NCBI GenBank assembly: GCA_002329675.1
Contig: DCUA01000030.1
Location: forward strand, 1 to 19,975
Direction: 5' to 3'
Length of the DNA stretch: 19,975 nucleotides
Origin: Firmicutes bacterium UBA1426
GTDB taxonomy: Bacteria > Bacillota > Clostridia > Peptostreptococcales > Anaerovoracaceae
The notes below the pieces were generated by a model. It was given only the letters and a program-made list of their open reading frames with translations. It had not been told where the DNA came from and ran no database searches. The position numbers and the translations under genes are program-made. This document shows, in pieces, positions 1 to 8,103 of the stretch (position 1 is its first letter; each line of letters begins with the position of its first letter).

Positions 1-47
1 TTTACAAGTGCGAAGTTTAAGTTAAATGATTAATTTGTTGAGAAGGA

Positions 48-56
48 TGGTATGAT
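48..56 (+). promoter_or_regulatory. Extended -10 promoter of rubrerythrin
   Basis: TGG followed directly by TATGAT gives an extended -10 element (TGn plus a 5/6 match to TATAAT). No convincing -35 lies 17 bp upstream, as is usual for extended -10 promoters. Transcription would start near 63, leaving a leader of about 45 nt before the rubrerythrin ATG. I did not see a clear PerR box, although PerR commonly controls this gene in clostridia. Confidence 0.45.
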
Positions 57-107
57 AGATAGGTAATATCTGTTTAATATTTACATACACAGGAGGATAA
101 TTAACAA

Positions 108-602
108 ATGAGTGAAAACAAAACATTGGAAAATTTGATGGCGGCATTTGCCGGAGAGTCCCAGGCGAACAGAAAGTATACAGCCTATGCTAAAAAAGCT
201 GAAAAAGACGGTAAGTTGAATGCAGCAAAACTGTTCCGGGCAGCAGCGGATGCGGAGACATTGCACGCTTTAAAGCATTTCGAGGTAGCCGGAAAGATCG
301 GTTCAACAGCTGACAATCTTAAAGATGGTGTTGCAGGTGAAACCTATGAATATAAGGATATGTATCCGGATTTTGTAAAGGAAGCTGAGGCTGAAGGCAA
401 CAAGGCTGCGCTCATGTCCTTTACCTTTGCCATGAAAGCGGAAGAAGTTCATGCAGGCCTCTATCAGGATGCACTGGATAATATCGATCAGACTGAGGAA
501 GTTTTCTATTACCTCTGCCCTGTATGCGGAAACATCGAGAAGGCACGTCCTGACAAATGCAGCATCTGTGGTGTGATGGGCGACAAGTTCATCGAATATT
601 AA
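108..602 (+). CDS. rbr: Rubrerythrin
   Basis: Cytoplasmic non-haem di-iron peroxidase that reduces H2O2 with electrons from rubredoxin or NADH oxidoreductases; a main peroxide defence of anaerobes. The 164-aa product has the usual two-part layout. Residues 1-130 form a four-helix bundle with ferritin-like iron ligands: E17 in an ESQANRKY motif, E50-x2-H53, and a second pair in EEVH near residue 110. A C-terminal rubredoxin-like FeS4 domain carries C137-x2-C140 and C151-x2-C154. The start follows AGGAGG at 91-96 with good spacing. The gene is monocistronic, with an extended -10 upstream and an intrinsic terminator downstream. The length is slightly short of the roughly 190 aa of classical rubrerythrins but normal for the compact clostridial type. 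Identification is very secure; in vivo regulation is inferred only. Confidence 0.97.
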   Translation: MSENKTLENLMAAFAGESQANRKYTAYAKKAEKDGKLNAAKLFRAAADAETLHALKHFEVAGKIGSTADNLKDGVAGETYEYKDMYPDFVKEAEAEGNKAALMSFTFAMKAEEVHAGLYQDALDNIDQTEEVFYYLCPVCGNIEKARPDKCSICGVMGDKFIEY

Positions 603-628
603 TCGAATATAGATCGCATAAAGCTGTG

Positions 629-675
629 GCGACTCCGGAATTCTTTCCGGGGTCGCTTATTTATTTCTTTTATTT
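629..675 (+). terminator. Intrinsic terminator after rubrerythrin
   Basis: A 12-bp stem (629-640 with 645-656, one T.G wobble) around a 4-nt loop is followed by a T-rich tract (657-675). It is placed 27 nt after the rubrerythrin stop codon and separates that gene from the ABC-F gene. Confidence 0.85.
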
Positions 676-741
676 GCGGTTTGCTTTATCTGCATAGATG
701 ATGTAAGATTCATATTTGACAGTTTTATATAAGGAGAAATC

Positions 742-2337
742 ATGATAACAATCACAAATGTAAGTCTTAATTTCAGCGGAACCCCATTGTTTAAAAATGT
801 AAACCTGAAATTTACCCCCGGTAACTGCTACGGTGTTATCGGCGCAAACGGAGCGGGAAAGTCAACGTTCCTGAGAATATTGTCCGGCGACCTGGAACCC
901 TCTACCGGCGAAGTTTCCATTCCTCCGCACATGCGCATATCCGTGCTCAGGCAGGATCATTTCGCATACGAGGAATACACAGTATTAGATACGATCATAA
1001 TGGGCAACGCAAGGCTATATGAAATAATGAAAGAAAAGGAAGCTTTGTATGCCAAAGAAGACTTTTCGGACGAGGACGGTCTTGCTGCCTCTATTCTTGA
1101 GGGTGAATTTGCGGAGCTGAACGGCTGGGAAGCAGAATCCGACGCAGGCATACTTATTCAAGGGTTGGGACTTGGCATTGATGTGCTGCATATGCAGATG
1201 AGCTCCTTGACCGGTAATGAGAAAATCAAGGTTTTGTTAGCGCAGGCGTTGTTTGGAAAACCGGAAATTATATTGTTGGACGAGCCGACGAACCATCTTG
1301 ATGTCGTCGCCATAAATTGGCTGGAAGATTTCATTCTGGATTACGAAGGCACCGTCATTGTTGTTTCCCATGACCGGCATTTCCTTGACACCGTTTGTAC
1401 AAATGTTGTAGATGTGGATTACGGAAAAATAAATATGTTTGTTGGAAACTACGAGTTTTGGTATGAGTCCAGCCAGCTCACGCAAAAGATATTGCGGGAT
1501 CAGAACAAAAAGAACGAGGATAAGATAAAAGAGCTGCAAAGCTTTATTCAGCGCTTTTCCGCAAACAAGTCGAAGTCAAAACAGGCAACGTCACGAAAAA
1601 AACTTTTGGACAAACTTACAGTGGATGAACTGCCGGTATCTTCAAGACGATATCCTTTTGTAGGATTTACGATAGACCGCCCGATCGGCAAAGATGCGTT
1701 GTTTGTAGAGGGCATCAGCAAGACCGTCAATGGAGTCAAGGTTTTAGATAAGGTGACCTTTCAGATGAACAGGGAGGATAAAATTGCTTTCGTTGGTGAG
1801 AATGAAATTGCAAACACCACGCTGTTTAAAATCCTGATGAAGGAAATAGAACCTGACGAAGGATCCTTTAAGTGGGGGGCAAGTACAACTCAATCGTATT
1901 TCCCATTGGACAATTCCGCTTTTTTCAATGATTCGGATCTGAATCTGGTGCAGTGGCTGGGCCAATTTACACAAGAGACGACGGAGACCTTTATGCGTGG
2001 CTTCCTTGGCAGGATGTTGTTTTCGGGGGATGATGTGTTCAAGGCAGTCAGCGTTCTCTCCGGTGGTGAAAAGGTAAGGTGCATGCTGTCGCGCATGATG
2101 CTCTACGGGGCTAATATTCTCGTGTTGGACCAACCGACGAATCATCTGGACCTGGAATCTATCACCGCATTAAATAACGGATTGATCGACTTTAAGGGAG
2201 CGATGCTGTTTTCCTCCCATGACCATCAATTTATCCAAACTATAGCAAATCGAATCATTGAAATAAAAAAGGACGGAAGCATCGTCGACAGGGCGTGCAC
2301 ATATGAAGAGTATTTAAATCTATACAACAATCATTAA
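742..2337 (+). CDS. ABC-F family ATPase (YbiT/YkpA type) with one degenerate ATP site
   Basis: Soluble ABC-F protein with two ATPase domains and no membrane segments; the family acts on ribosomes (translation factors or antibiotic-resistance proteins). NBD1 (about 1-235) has an intact Walker A (K40) and LLDEPTNHLD (D180, E181), but its signature is LTGNE (156-160) rather than LSGGE/Q. A charged linker (about 240-310) is followed by NBD2, whose Walker A reads GENEIANTT (352-360, N358 replacing the lysine). NBD2's signature LSGGE (439-443) is intact, but its Walker B ends D463-Q464, with glutamine at the catalytic glutamate position. All three changes fall in the same composite site. AAGGAG lies 5 nt before the ATG. 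A weak promoter candidate is TTGCTT-N17-TAAGAT (681-709). The 531-aa length matches the YbiT/YkpA branch. Substrate or antibiotic link unknown; a resistance role cannot be inferred. Confidence 0.93.
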   Translation: MITITNVSLNFSGTPLFKNVNLKFTPGNCYGVIGANGAGKSTFLRILSGDLEPSTGEVSIPPHMRISVLRQDHFAYEEYTVLDTIIMGNARLYEIMKEKEALYAKEDFSDEDGLAASILEGEFAELNGWEAESDAGILIQGLGLGIDVLHMQMSSLTGNEKIKVLLAQALFGKPEIILLDEPTNHLDVVAINWLEDFILDYEGTVIVVSHDRHFLDTVCTNVVDVDYGKINMFVGNYEFWYESSQLTQKILRDQNKKNEDKIKELQSFIQRFSANKSKSKQATSRKKLLDKLTVDELPVSSRRYPFVGFTIDRPIGKDALFVEGISKTVNGVKVLDKVTFQMNREDKIAFVGENEIANTTLFKILMKEIEPDEGSFKWGASTTQSYFPLDNSAFFNDSDLNLVQWLGQFTQETTETFMRGFLGRMLFSGDDVFKAVSVLSGGEKVRCMLSRMMLYGANILVLDQPTNHLDLESITALNNGLIDFKGAMLFSSHDHQFIQTIANRIIEIKKDGSIVDRACTYEEYLNLYNNH

Positions 2338-2815
2338 TAGAGTTTTTGCTTAGCCCTAGTTATACAGAAAAAGCAAGATTACATTGAAATCTGTGGTCTT
2401 TTACTCCAATTAGAGCCCCTGAGGAGGTAGAACTCCACCTAAAACTGCATTAAACCCTTAAAATCTGTATACCATATCGGCATTTGATATATAAATTCCT
2501 GCGTTTGGTATACAGACTTCGGTGTTTTATACAAAAATCTGTGGCATGTATCTCCATTTTAGTGGCTTAAATACTTTATGGTATACAGATAATTCTTCGT
2601 TTGTCGATTACCTGTATACCGCAAAACATCTTTTCACTTCGTCAGGTATCACTTGGCTAAAAACACAAGGCCATGCATCACTTCACCTGATATCACTTGT
2701 TTGTTTGCCATTATTGCTGTTCAAAGGCAAGCCGGAAGCGTGGCTGGTTTTGTATTCCCAAAAATAGACTGATATGATAAACTGATTTAGGGACAGGGAA
2801 GGGGAAGAGATCATT
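2338..2815. other. Gene-free intergenic region with repeats
   Basis: About 500 bp between the ABC-F gene and pcrA. It has no ORF with a credible ribosome binding site. It holds a 21-22 bp periodic imperfect array (2461-2590), four copies of CTGTATACC/GGTATACAG, and a near-duplicate TATCACTTG at about 2646 and 2692. I found no clear terminator for the ABC-F gene and no strong promoter for pcrA. The composition is more AT-rich than the flanking genes, which suggests an inserted or decayed element. Confidence 0.6.
2461..2620. repeat. 21-22 bp periodic array with four CTGTATACC motifs
   Basis: Imperfect units begin at about 2480, 2501, 2522, 2544 and 2565 (GCATTTGATATA, GCGTTTGGTATA, GTGTTTTATA, GCATGTATC, GCTTAAATAC), a spacing of two helical turns or seven codons. 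The 9-mer CTGTATACC occurs at 2465-2473 and 2612-2620, and its reverse complement at 2507-2515 and 2580-2588. These form two inverted pairs: 2464-2473 with 2507-2516 (10 bp, perfect) and 2580-2588 with 2612-2620 (9 bp, perfect). Read on the minus strand, part of the array is an open heptapeptide series (RFLYKTP, KSVYQTQ, EFIYQMP). Function unknown. Confidence 0.6.
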
Positions 2816-2839
2816 ATGACAAGAAGCAGGAGACAATGA
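2816..2839 (+). CDS. 7-codon upstream ORF abutting pcrA
   Basis: ATG at 2816 encodes MTRSRRQ and stops with TGA at 2837-2839, immediately followed by the pcrA ATG at 2840. A purine-rich ribosome binding site (AAGGGGAAGAGA, about 2799-2810) precedes it. Three of the seven codons are arginine (two AGA, one AGG). It could couple translation of pcrA to ribosome arrival, but pcrA also has its own GGAG at 2829-2832, inside this mini-ORF. The match may be chance, as short ORFs are common. Confidence 0.3.
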   Translation: MTRSRRQ

Positions 2840-5071
2840 ATGAACAATGATTTGGACTATTTACAACAACTGAACCCGGAACAGCGGAAGGCTGTTATTC
2901 ACAAGGATGGCCCTCTGCTGATCCTGGCCGGAGCCGGCAGCGGGAAGACCAGCACTATGACGCACCGTATTGCCCATCTGATCTTAAAGGAAGGGGTCTC
3001 CCCCTACGAAATTCTGGCAGTGACTTTTACCAATAAAGCGGCAAGGGAAATGAGGGATCGGGTAGAGAGCCTTATCGGGGCAACTCAGGGTATGTGGATC
3101 CTGACCTTTCACTCCGCCTGCCTGAGAATTCTCCGCATGTACGGAGATCGGCTGGGTTATAGCAAGGACTTCGTAGTCTACGATCCGGCAGATCAGAAAA
3201 CTATCATAAGAAACTGCATGAAAGAACTGGGCGTCGATGATAAAAAGTATTCGATTGCCTATTTCCTGACCATTATCAGCGATTGCAAAGAAAAGGGGAT
3301 AACTCCCAGGAAATTTGCGGAAGAGAACATGAGTAATCCCAGAGCCAAGACATCTGCTGATATTTTCATCGCATACGAGAAGGTGCTGAAGGCCAATCAG
3401 GCAATGGATTTTGATGATCTCCTGCTGCAGGCGGTCAGGCTCTTTGAACAGGATGAAGAGGTCCTGAAGCGCTTCCAGCAGAAGTTTAAATACATCATGG
3501 TGGACGAATACCAGGATACCAACTATATGCAGTACCGCTTTATACGGTTGTTGGCGCAGGCCCGCAGCAACATCTGCGTTGTAGGTGACGATGATCAGTG
3601 CATCTACCAGTGGAGAGGTGCGGACATCAACAACATATTAGATTTCGAAAAGGACTTTAAGGGTGCAGAGGTAATTAAGCTCGAAAGAAACTATCGATCG
3701 GATGGTAACATACTGGCTGCGGCCCATTCTGTCATTAAGAACAATCAGGGAAGAAAGCCGAAGAAACTGTGGACGGACAGGGGCGACGGAGAAAAAATAC
3801 ACTATTTCAGAGCTGAGGATGATAAAGACGAAGCCCGTTACATTGCGTCCGAGATAGACAGATTGCGCAACAGAGAGCGGCAGTACTCGGATTTCGCCGT
3901 GCTCTATCGCACCAATGCCCAGTCCAGACTCTTTGAGGAAGCCTTTCGGGCGAGGGAGATCCCCTATCGTATCCTGGCCGGATTCCGGTACTATGACCGC
4001 AAAGAGGTCAAGGATATGGTGGCTTACATGCGGCTCGTGCAAAACCCTGCCGACGACCTGTCTCTGGAGCGGATTATAAATGAACCAAAGAGGGGTGTCG
4101 GACAAAAGACTTTGGAGAAGCTTAAAGTCCTGGCGGCAGTCCGGAGCGAGAGCCTTCTCCAGGTGCTGCAGAATGCTGAGATCATGGAAGGGTTATCAGG
4201 AAAGTCCGGAGAAAGCCTGTTTCAGATGGCAGAAGCAATAAGTCTGCTTTCCGGTGAACAGGAAAACCTCAAAATATCCGATATTTACGATGCACTATTG
4301 GTGCGAACGGAATATCTTCGTGCCCTGGAGGGGCAGAATACAGTAGAGGCGGAGACCAGAATCGAGAATCTCTTAGAATTCAAATCCGTTATTTATGACT
4401 ATGAAAAGGGAAAAGAGGATGCAGGGGAATCGGGAAGCCTGAGCGAATTTATGGAATCCATCGCATTGATGGCTGAAGTGGATAACCTGGACCCCGATGA
4501 GAACGCAGTGGTCCTCATGACCCTGCACAGTGCCAAAGGACTGGAATTCCCCGTAGTTTTTATGGCCGGTATGGAAGATGGTCTGTTCCCAAGCTGGCGG
4601 TCTTTTGAGCGAGGAGATGGAGTGGAGGAGGAGCGCCGACTCTGTTATGTGGGAATGACACGGGCAAAAGAGAAACTTTACCTGACAAGTGCAGGGATCC
4701 GCACCGTCTACGGGAAGACTGATTACACCAGGGAATCCATGTTCCTGAAGGAAATCGACAGAAAACTGCTGGAAGGGGATGCTGTGTTCACAGGAGGCAG
4801 CTTTGACCGGTACAGCAGTGCGACCACAAGCACTTATGCGGATGAAAAGGATATCTTCCGCCCCTTTGAGCAGCTACGTGCTATCAAGCAAAGCAGTGCC
4901 GCCAGACCAAAGCTATCGGCGGAGGATCTGACTCCGGGAGACAAGGTAAAGCACACCAAGTTTGGAGTCGGCCAGGTCATTGCAGTGGAGAAAAATGCGG
5001 TAACGGTGTCGTTTGAGAGTGAAGGAACGAAAAAGCTGGCCATTGATATTGCGCCCCTGACGAAACTTTAA
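2840..5071 (+). CDS. pcrA: ATP-dependent DNA helicase PcrA (UvrD/Rep family)
   Basis: Superfamily 1A 3'-5' helicase of Gram-positive bacteria, used in repair, plasmid replication and removal of RecA or RNA polymerase roadblocks. All SF1 motifs are visible in order: Q motif (LNPEQRKAV, 11-19), Walker A GAGSGKT (31-37, K36), Ia (TFTNKAAREM), II (VDEYQDTN), III (GDDDQCIYQWRGAD), IV (LERNYRS), V (LHSAKGLEFPVVF) and VI (RRLCYVGMTRAKEKLY). The C-terminal GDKVKHTKFGVGQV segment is the Tudor-like RNA-polymerase-binding module typical of PcrA. At 743 aa it is full length for the family. The start is set by GGAG at 2829-2832, 7 nt upstream. It is the first gene of an operon, with ligA starting 11 nt after its stop, the same pcrA-ligA pairing known in Bacillus. 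Confidence 0.97.
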   Translation: MNNDLDYLQQLNPEQRKAVIHKDGPLLILAGAGSGKTSTMTHRIAHLILKEGVSPYEILAVTFTNKAAREMRDRVESLIGATQGMWILTFHSACLRILRMYGDRLGYSKDFVVYDPADQKTIIRNCMKELGVDDKKYSIAYFLTIISDCKEKGITPRKFAEENMSNPRAKTSADIFIAYEKVLKANQAMDFDDLLLQAVRLFEQDEEVLKRFQQKFKYIMVDEYQDTNYMQYRFIRLLAQARSNICVVGDDDQCIYQWRGADINNILDFEKDFKGAEVIKLERNYRSDGNILAAAHSVIKNNQGRKPKKLWTDRGDGEKIHYFRAEDDKDEARYIASEIDRLRNRERQYSDFAVLYRTNAQSRLFEEAFRAREIPYRILAGFRYYDRKEVKDMVAYMRLVQNPADDLSLERIINEPKRGVGQKTLEKLKVLAAVRSESLLQVLQNAEIMEGLSGKSGESLFQMAEAISLLSGEQENLKISDIYDALLVRTEYLRALEGQNTVEAETRIENLLEFKSVIYDYEKGKEDAGESGSLSEFMESIALMAEVDNLDPDENAVVLMTLHSAKGLEFPVVFMAGMEDGLFPSWRSFERGDGVEEERRLCYVGMTRAKEKLYLTSAGIRTVYGKTDYTRESMFLKEIDRKLLEGDAVFTGGSFDRYSSATTSTYADEKDIFRPFEQLRAIKQSSAARPKLSAEDLTPGDKVKHTKFGVGQVIAVEKNAVTVSFESEGTKKLAIDIAPLTKL

Positions 5072-5082
5072 AGGAGACGGGA

Positions 5083-7056
5083 ATGGACGATAAGCTTCAG
5101 CTCATGAAGGATAAAGTATCGGTATTGAATCAGGCCGCAAAGGCCTATTATCGTGAAAATCGGGAGATCATGTCCAACCTGGAATACGACAGGCTCTATG
5201 AAGAACTGGAGGAGCTGGAGCGTGAAACAGGGATCGTGCTGTCCAACAGCCCCACCATTCATGTTGGTTATGAATTGGCGGGAAGCCTGCCCAAGGAAAG
5301 GCACGAGAAGGCTATGCTTTCACTGGATAAGACAAAGGATGTTACAGCCTTAAAGGAATGGTTAGGGCAGCAGAAAGGGCTCCTTTCCTGGAAACTTGAC
5401 GGGCTCACCATAGTCCTCACCTATGAAGATGGAAAACTCACGAAGGCAGTCACCCGGGGCAATGGGGAAGTGGGTGAGGTGGTCACAAATAATGCCAAAG
5501 TATTTGTGAACATCCCTCTGATGATCCCGTATCCGGGAGAGCTGATCCTGCGTGGAGAAGCTGTAATTGGTTATACAGACTTTAATAAGCTGAACAGTGA
5601 GCTTGCAGAGGTGGAAACCAAATATAAGAATCCGAGAAATCTCTGCAGCGGCTCCGTAAGGCAGCTGAATAACAGGATTACAGCAGAGAGAAGTGTGCAT
5701 TTCTTTGCCTTCGGACTCGTCAGAGCTGAGGGTGTAGACTTTTCCAACTCCAGGAAGGAACAGCTGGATTGGCTAAGGGGACAGGGTTTCGATGTGGTTC
5801 CATACAGAGAAGTTGAGAGCAGTAATATTGAGGAGTGTGTGAACCTGTTCGCCGGGGAGATAGAGGGTTATGATTTTCCATCCGACGGCCTGGTTCTTAT
5901 CTATGACGATATAAAATACGGAGAAGGACTGGGAACCACGGCTAAATTTCCAAGAGATGCCATAGCCTTTAAGTGGAGGGATGAGATCAAGGAAACGATC
6001 CTTCTGGAAGTGGAGTGGAGCGCCTCCAGAACCGGTCTGATCAATCCCATTGCAATCTTTGAACCCGTCGAGCTGGAAGGAACAACAGTCAGCCGCGCAA
6101 GCGTCCACAATATAAGCATCATGGAAGGCTTAGAGCTTGGTCTGGGAGATGAGATCCGTGTATATAAAGCCAATATGATCATTCCCCAGGTGGCCGAAAA
6201 CCTCACCAGAAGCGGCACTGTGCAGATCCCGGAAAACTGTCCGGTATGCAGCGAGCATACGAGCATCAGGCAGGAAAACGGTGTAAAGGTGCTGTTCTGC
6301 ACCAATGAAGAGTGCCCTGCAAAGCAAGTAAAAGCCTATACTCATTTCGTCAGCAGAGACGCTATGGGTATAGACGGACTCTCCGAGGCCACCATTGAGA
6401 AGCTTCTATCCAAAGGGCTGATCAGAGAGCTTGCTGATATCTTCCATATTGAGAGGCACGAGGAGCAGATCGTCCGGATGGAGGGATTTGGGCAGAAGTC
6501 TTATGCAAACCTGGTGAATGCCGTAAACAAAGCCAGAGCCACCAACTCCGTGAGACTACTTTACAGTCTGGGGATCCCTAATGTGGGTCTTTCTAACGCT
6601 AAAGCCATCTGCAAGCATTTCAACTACGACTGGAATGCAATCCAGTCCGCCCCCTTTGAGGAGTTGACACAGATATATGGAATCGGCCAGGTCATGGCAG
6701 AAGCCTACGTGGATTTTTTCAGCAATGAGAAGAACGTTCGGACAATAGAAGATATTCTGAAGGAGATAAGGTTTGAAGAGATGGAAGGTTCGACGGGAGA
6801 GCAGATCTTCGAAAATCTGACCTTTGTCATAACCGGCTCTGTTGCTCATTACAAAAATCGGAACGAGTTAAAGGCAGAGATCGAAGGAAAAGGCGGCAAG
6901 GTAACGGATTCCGTTACAGCAAAGACGGATTATCTGATAAATAATGACAGTATGTCAAACTCCTCAAAGAATAAAAAAGCAAAGGAACTGGGCATCCCCA
7001 TCATCACAGAGGACCAGTTTGTTCGATGGCTGGAAAGCGGCAGGGTGCCGGAATAG
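5083..7056 (+). CDS. ligA: NAD-dependent DNA ligase LigA (divergent clostridial form)
   Basis: Seals nicks in replication and repair, using NAD+ to form a ligase-AMP intermediate. Visible layout: N-terminal Ia domain for NMN release (YY and EYDRLY around 22-39); adenylation domain with K104 in KLDG; OB fold (FEPVELEGTTVSRASVHN region); Zn finger C386, C389, C406, C411; helix-hairpin-helix region with IPNVG and GIGQ; C-terminal BRCT (about 573-650). The 657-aa length is close to the usual 670. Oddities: the residues before the nucleophile read S-W-K104, whereas most LigA have a glutamate two residues before the lysine, and the next motif is TRGNGEVGE rather than TRGDGxxGE. The fold and downstream motifs are intact, so I read it as a functional variant; I recall such sequences from other Clostridia but could not check. 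AAGGAG at 5071-5076 overlaps the pcrA stop, suggesting tight co-expression. Confidence 0.93.
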   Translation: MDDKLQLMKDKVSVLNQAAKAYYRENREIMSNLEYDRLYEELEELERETGIVLSNSPTIHVGYELAGSLPKERHEKAMLSLDKTKDVTALKEWLGQQKGLLSWKLDGLTIVLTYEDGKLTKAVTRGNGEVGEVVTNNAKVFVNIPLMIPYPGELILRGEAVIGYTDFNKLNSELAEVETKYKNPRNLCSGSVRQLNNRITAERSVHFFAFGLVRAEGVDFSNSRKEQLDWLRGQGFDVVPYREVESSNIEECVNLFAGEIEGYDFPSDGLVLIYDDIKYGEGLGTTAKFPRDAIAFKWRDEIKETILLEVEWSASRTGLINPIAIFEPVELEGTTVSRASVHNISIMEGLELGLGDEIRVYKANMIIPQVAENLTRSGTVQIPENCPVCSEHTSIRQENGVKVLFCTNEECPAKQVKAYTHFVSRDAMGIDGLSEATIEKLLSKGLIRELADIFHIERHEEQIVRMEGFGQKSYANLVNAVNKARATNSVRLLYSLGIPNVGLSNAKAICKHFNYDWNAIQSAPFEELTQIYGIGQVMAEAYVDFFSNEKNVRTIEDILKEIRFEEMEGSTGEQIFENLTFVITGSVAHYKNRNELKAEIEGKGGKVTDSVTAKTDYLINNDSMSNSSKNKKAKELGIPIITEDQFVRWLESGRVPE

Positions 7057-7107
7057 TTCTGATGCCCATATCGTCCCGGGCATTATAATGATCACATTGG
7101 AGGAAAC

Positions 7108-8103
7108 ATGAAAACAGGAAAATTGGACAGCAACTTGCTTGAGGAGATGGTTTTCAAGCATCTGAAATTTAAGAGACCTGAAGTCATTACGGGTCCGGGC
7201 ATCGGTGAGGACTGCGCACTGGTGGATTTCGGCCAGTATGATTGCGTTTTGTCAACAGATCCGATCACAGGGGCAGTGTCGGACATCGGCAGGCTGGCAG
7301 TTCAGATCTCCTGCAACGACATCGCATCAAACGGCATAGAACCTCTGGGGATCCTATTAGCTTGCATGTTGCCTGAAGGAACCACCATCGAAGAGATCGA
7401 CGAGATTATGCGCCAGGCGGGTGAGGCCTCGGAAGCATTGGGAGTTATGATCATCGGTGGTCATACGGAGATCACAAAGGCTGTCAACACTCCTGTCATC
7501 GTATCCACTGCAGTAGGCAGGGCAGCCAAAGGTGCATCACAGAATGCGGCAGATATGCGGCCGGGAGACTGGATCCTGATCACCAAGCAGGCAGGGCTCG
7601 AAGGTACCGGCATCATTGCAAGCGATCATGAGGCCAGGTTAAAGGGTATCTTAACGGAGAATGAAATTTCGGAAGCAAAGGATATGCTGGATCAGGTCTC
7701 TGTGGTAAAAGAAGGTGTTATCGCCGGCAGAATCGGCACCGTAGGTATGCACGATGTTACAGAAGGCGGCATTCTGGGTGCTGTATGGGAGATGTGTGAA
7801 ATATCCGGGACGGGTGCAGAGGTCTGGGTTGATAAGATCCCCATTGCGGATGTGACTAAGAAAATCTGCAGCCATTTTAATATCGATCCTCTACGCTTAA
7901 TTTCCAGTGGCAGCATGATGATCATGGCTCATCCGGAGAAAAAGGAGTTGCTTTTGGAGGAGATACGGTTGGCAGGTATTCCGGTAACCTGTATAGGAAG
8001 GATCATGGAAGCCTCGCAGGGCAGAGTGGCGATAAGAGGAGAAGAACGTACTCCCATTGAGGCTCCTGGAAGTGACGAGCTTTATAAGGTGGTGTTTGGA
8101 TGA
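7108..8103 (+). CDS. AIR synthase-related protein (PurM/HypE-like fold), function unknown
   Basis: Member of the ATP-binding AIR synthase superfamily (PurM, PurL, HypE, ThiL, SelD). The N-terminal half has the GPGIGEDCALVDFG motif (about 30-43), the STDPITG segment and a CNDIASNGIEPLG block, where the dimeric ATP site forms. The C-terminal half has MHDVTEGG (about 214-221). It most resembles HypE but lacks HypE's C-terminal cysteine, ending instead in ELYKVVFG, so it should not make the thiocarboxamide of hydrogenase maturation. No hyp or pur genes are nearby. GGAGG at 7099-7103 sets the start. It lies 51 nt after ligA, with TATAAT at 7084-7089 but no good -35, so operon membership is likely. 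Its 3' end overlaps the convergent minus-strand gene by 22 bp. The substrate cannot be told from sequence. Confidence 0.85.
   Translation: MKTGKLDSNLLEEMVFKHLKFKRPEVITGPGIGEDCALVDFGQYDCVLSTDPITGAVSDIGRLAVQISCNDIASNGIEPLGILLACMLPEGTTIEEIDEIMRQAGEASEALGVMIIGGHTEITKAVNTPVIVSTAVGRAAKGASQNAADMRPGDWILITKQAGLEGTGIIASDHEARLKGILTENEISEAKDMLDQVSVVKEGVIAGRIGTVGMHDVTEGGILGAVWEMCEISGTGAEVWVDKIPIADVTKKICSHFNIDPLRLISSGSMMIMAHPEKKELLLEEIRLAGIPVTCIGRIMEASQGRVAIRGEERTPIEAPGSDELYKVVFG

Noticed and set aside
716..721. Perfect TTGACA just before the ABC-F gene
   Set aside because: The matching -10 would fall on the ribosome binding site and start codon, so it cannot serve this gene.
2522..2767. 81-aa plus-strand ORF in the intergenic region
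   Set aside because: GTG start without a ribosome binding site, runs through the repeat array, and shows no recognisable domain or compositional bias.
6901..6917. Perfect 8-bp palindrome (GTAACGGA, T, TCCGTTAC) inside ligA
   Set aside because: Lies within the BRCT coding region and has no T-run or promoter context; likely chance from codon content.
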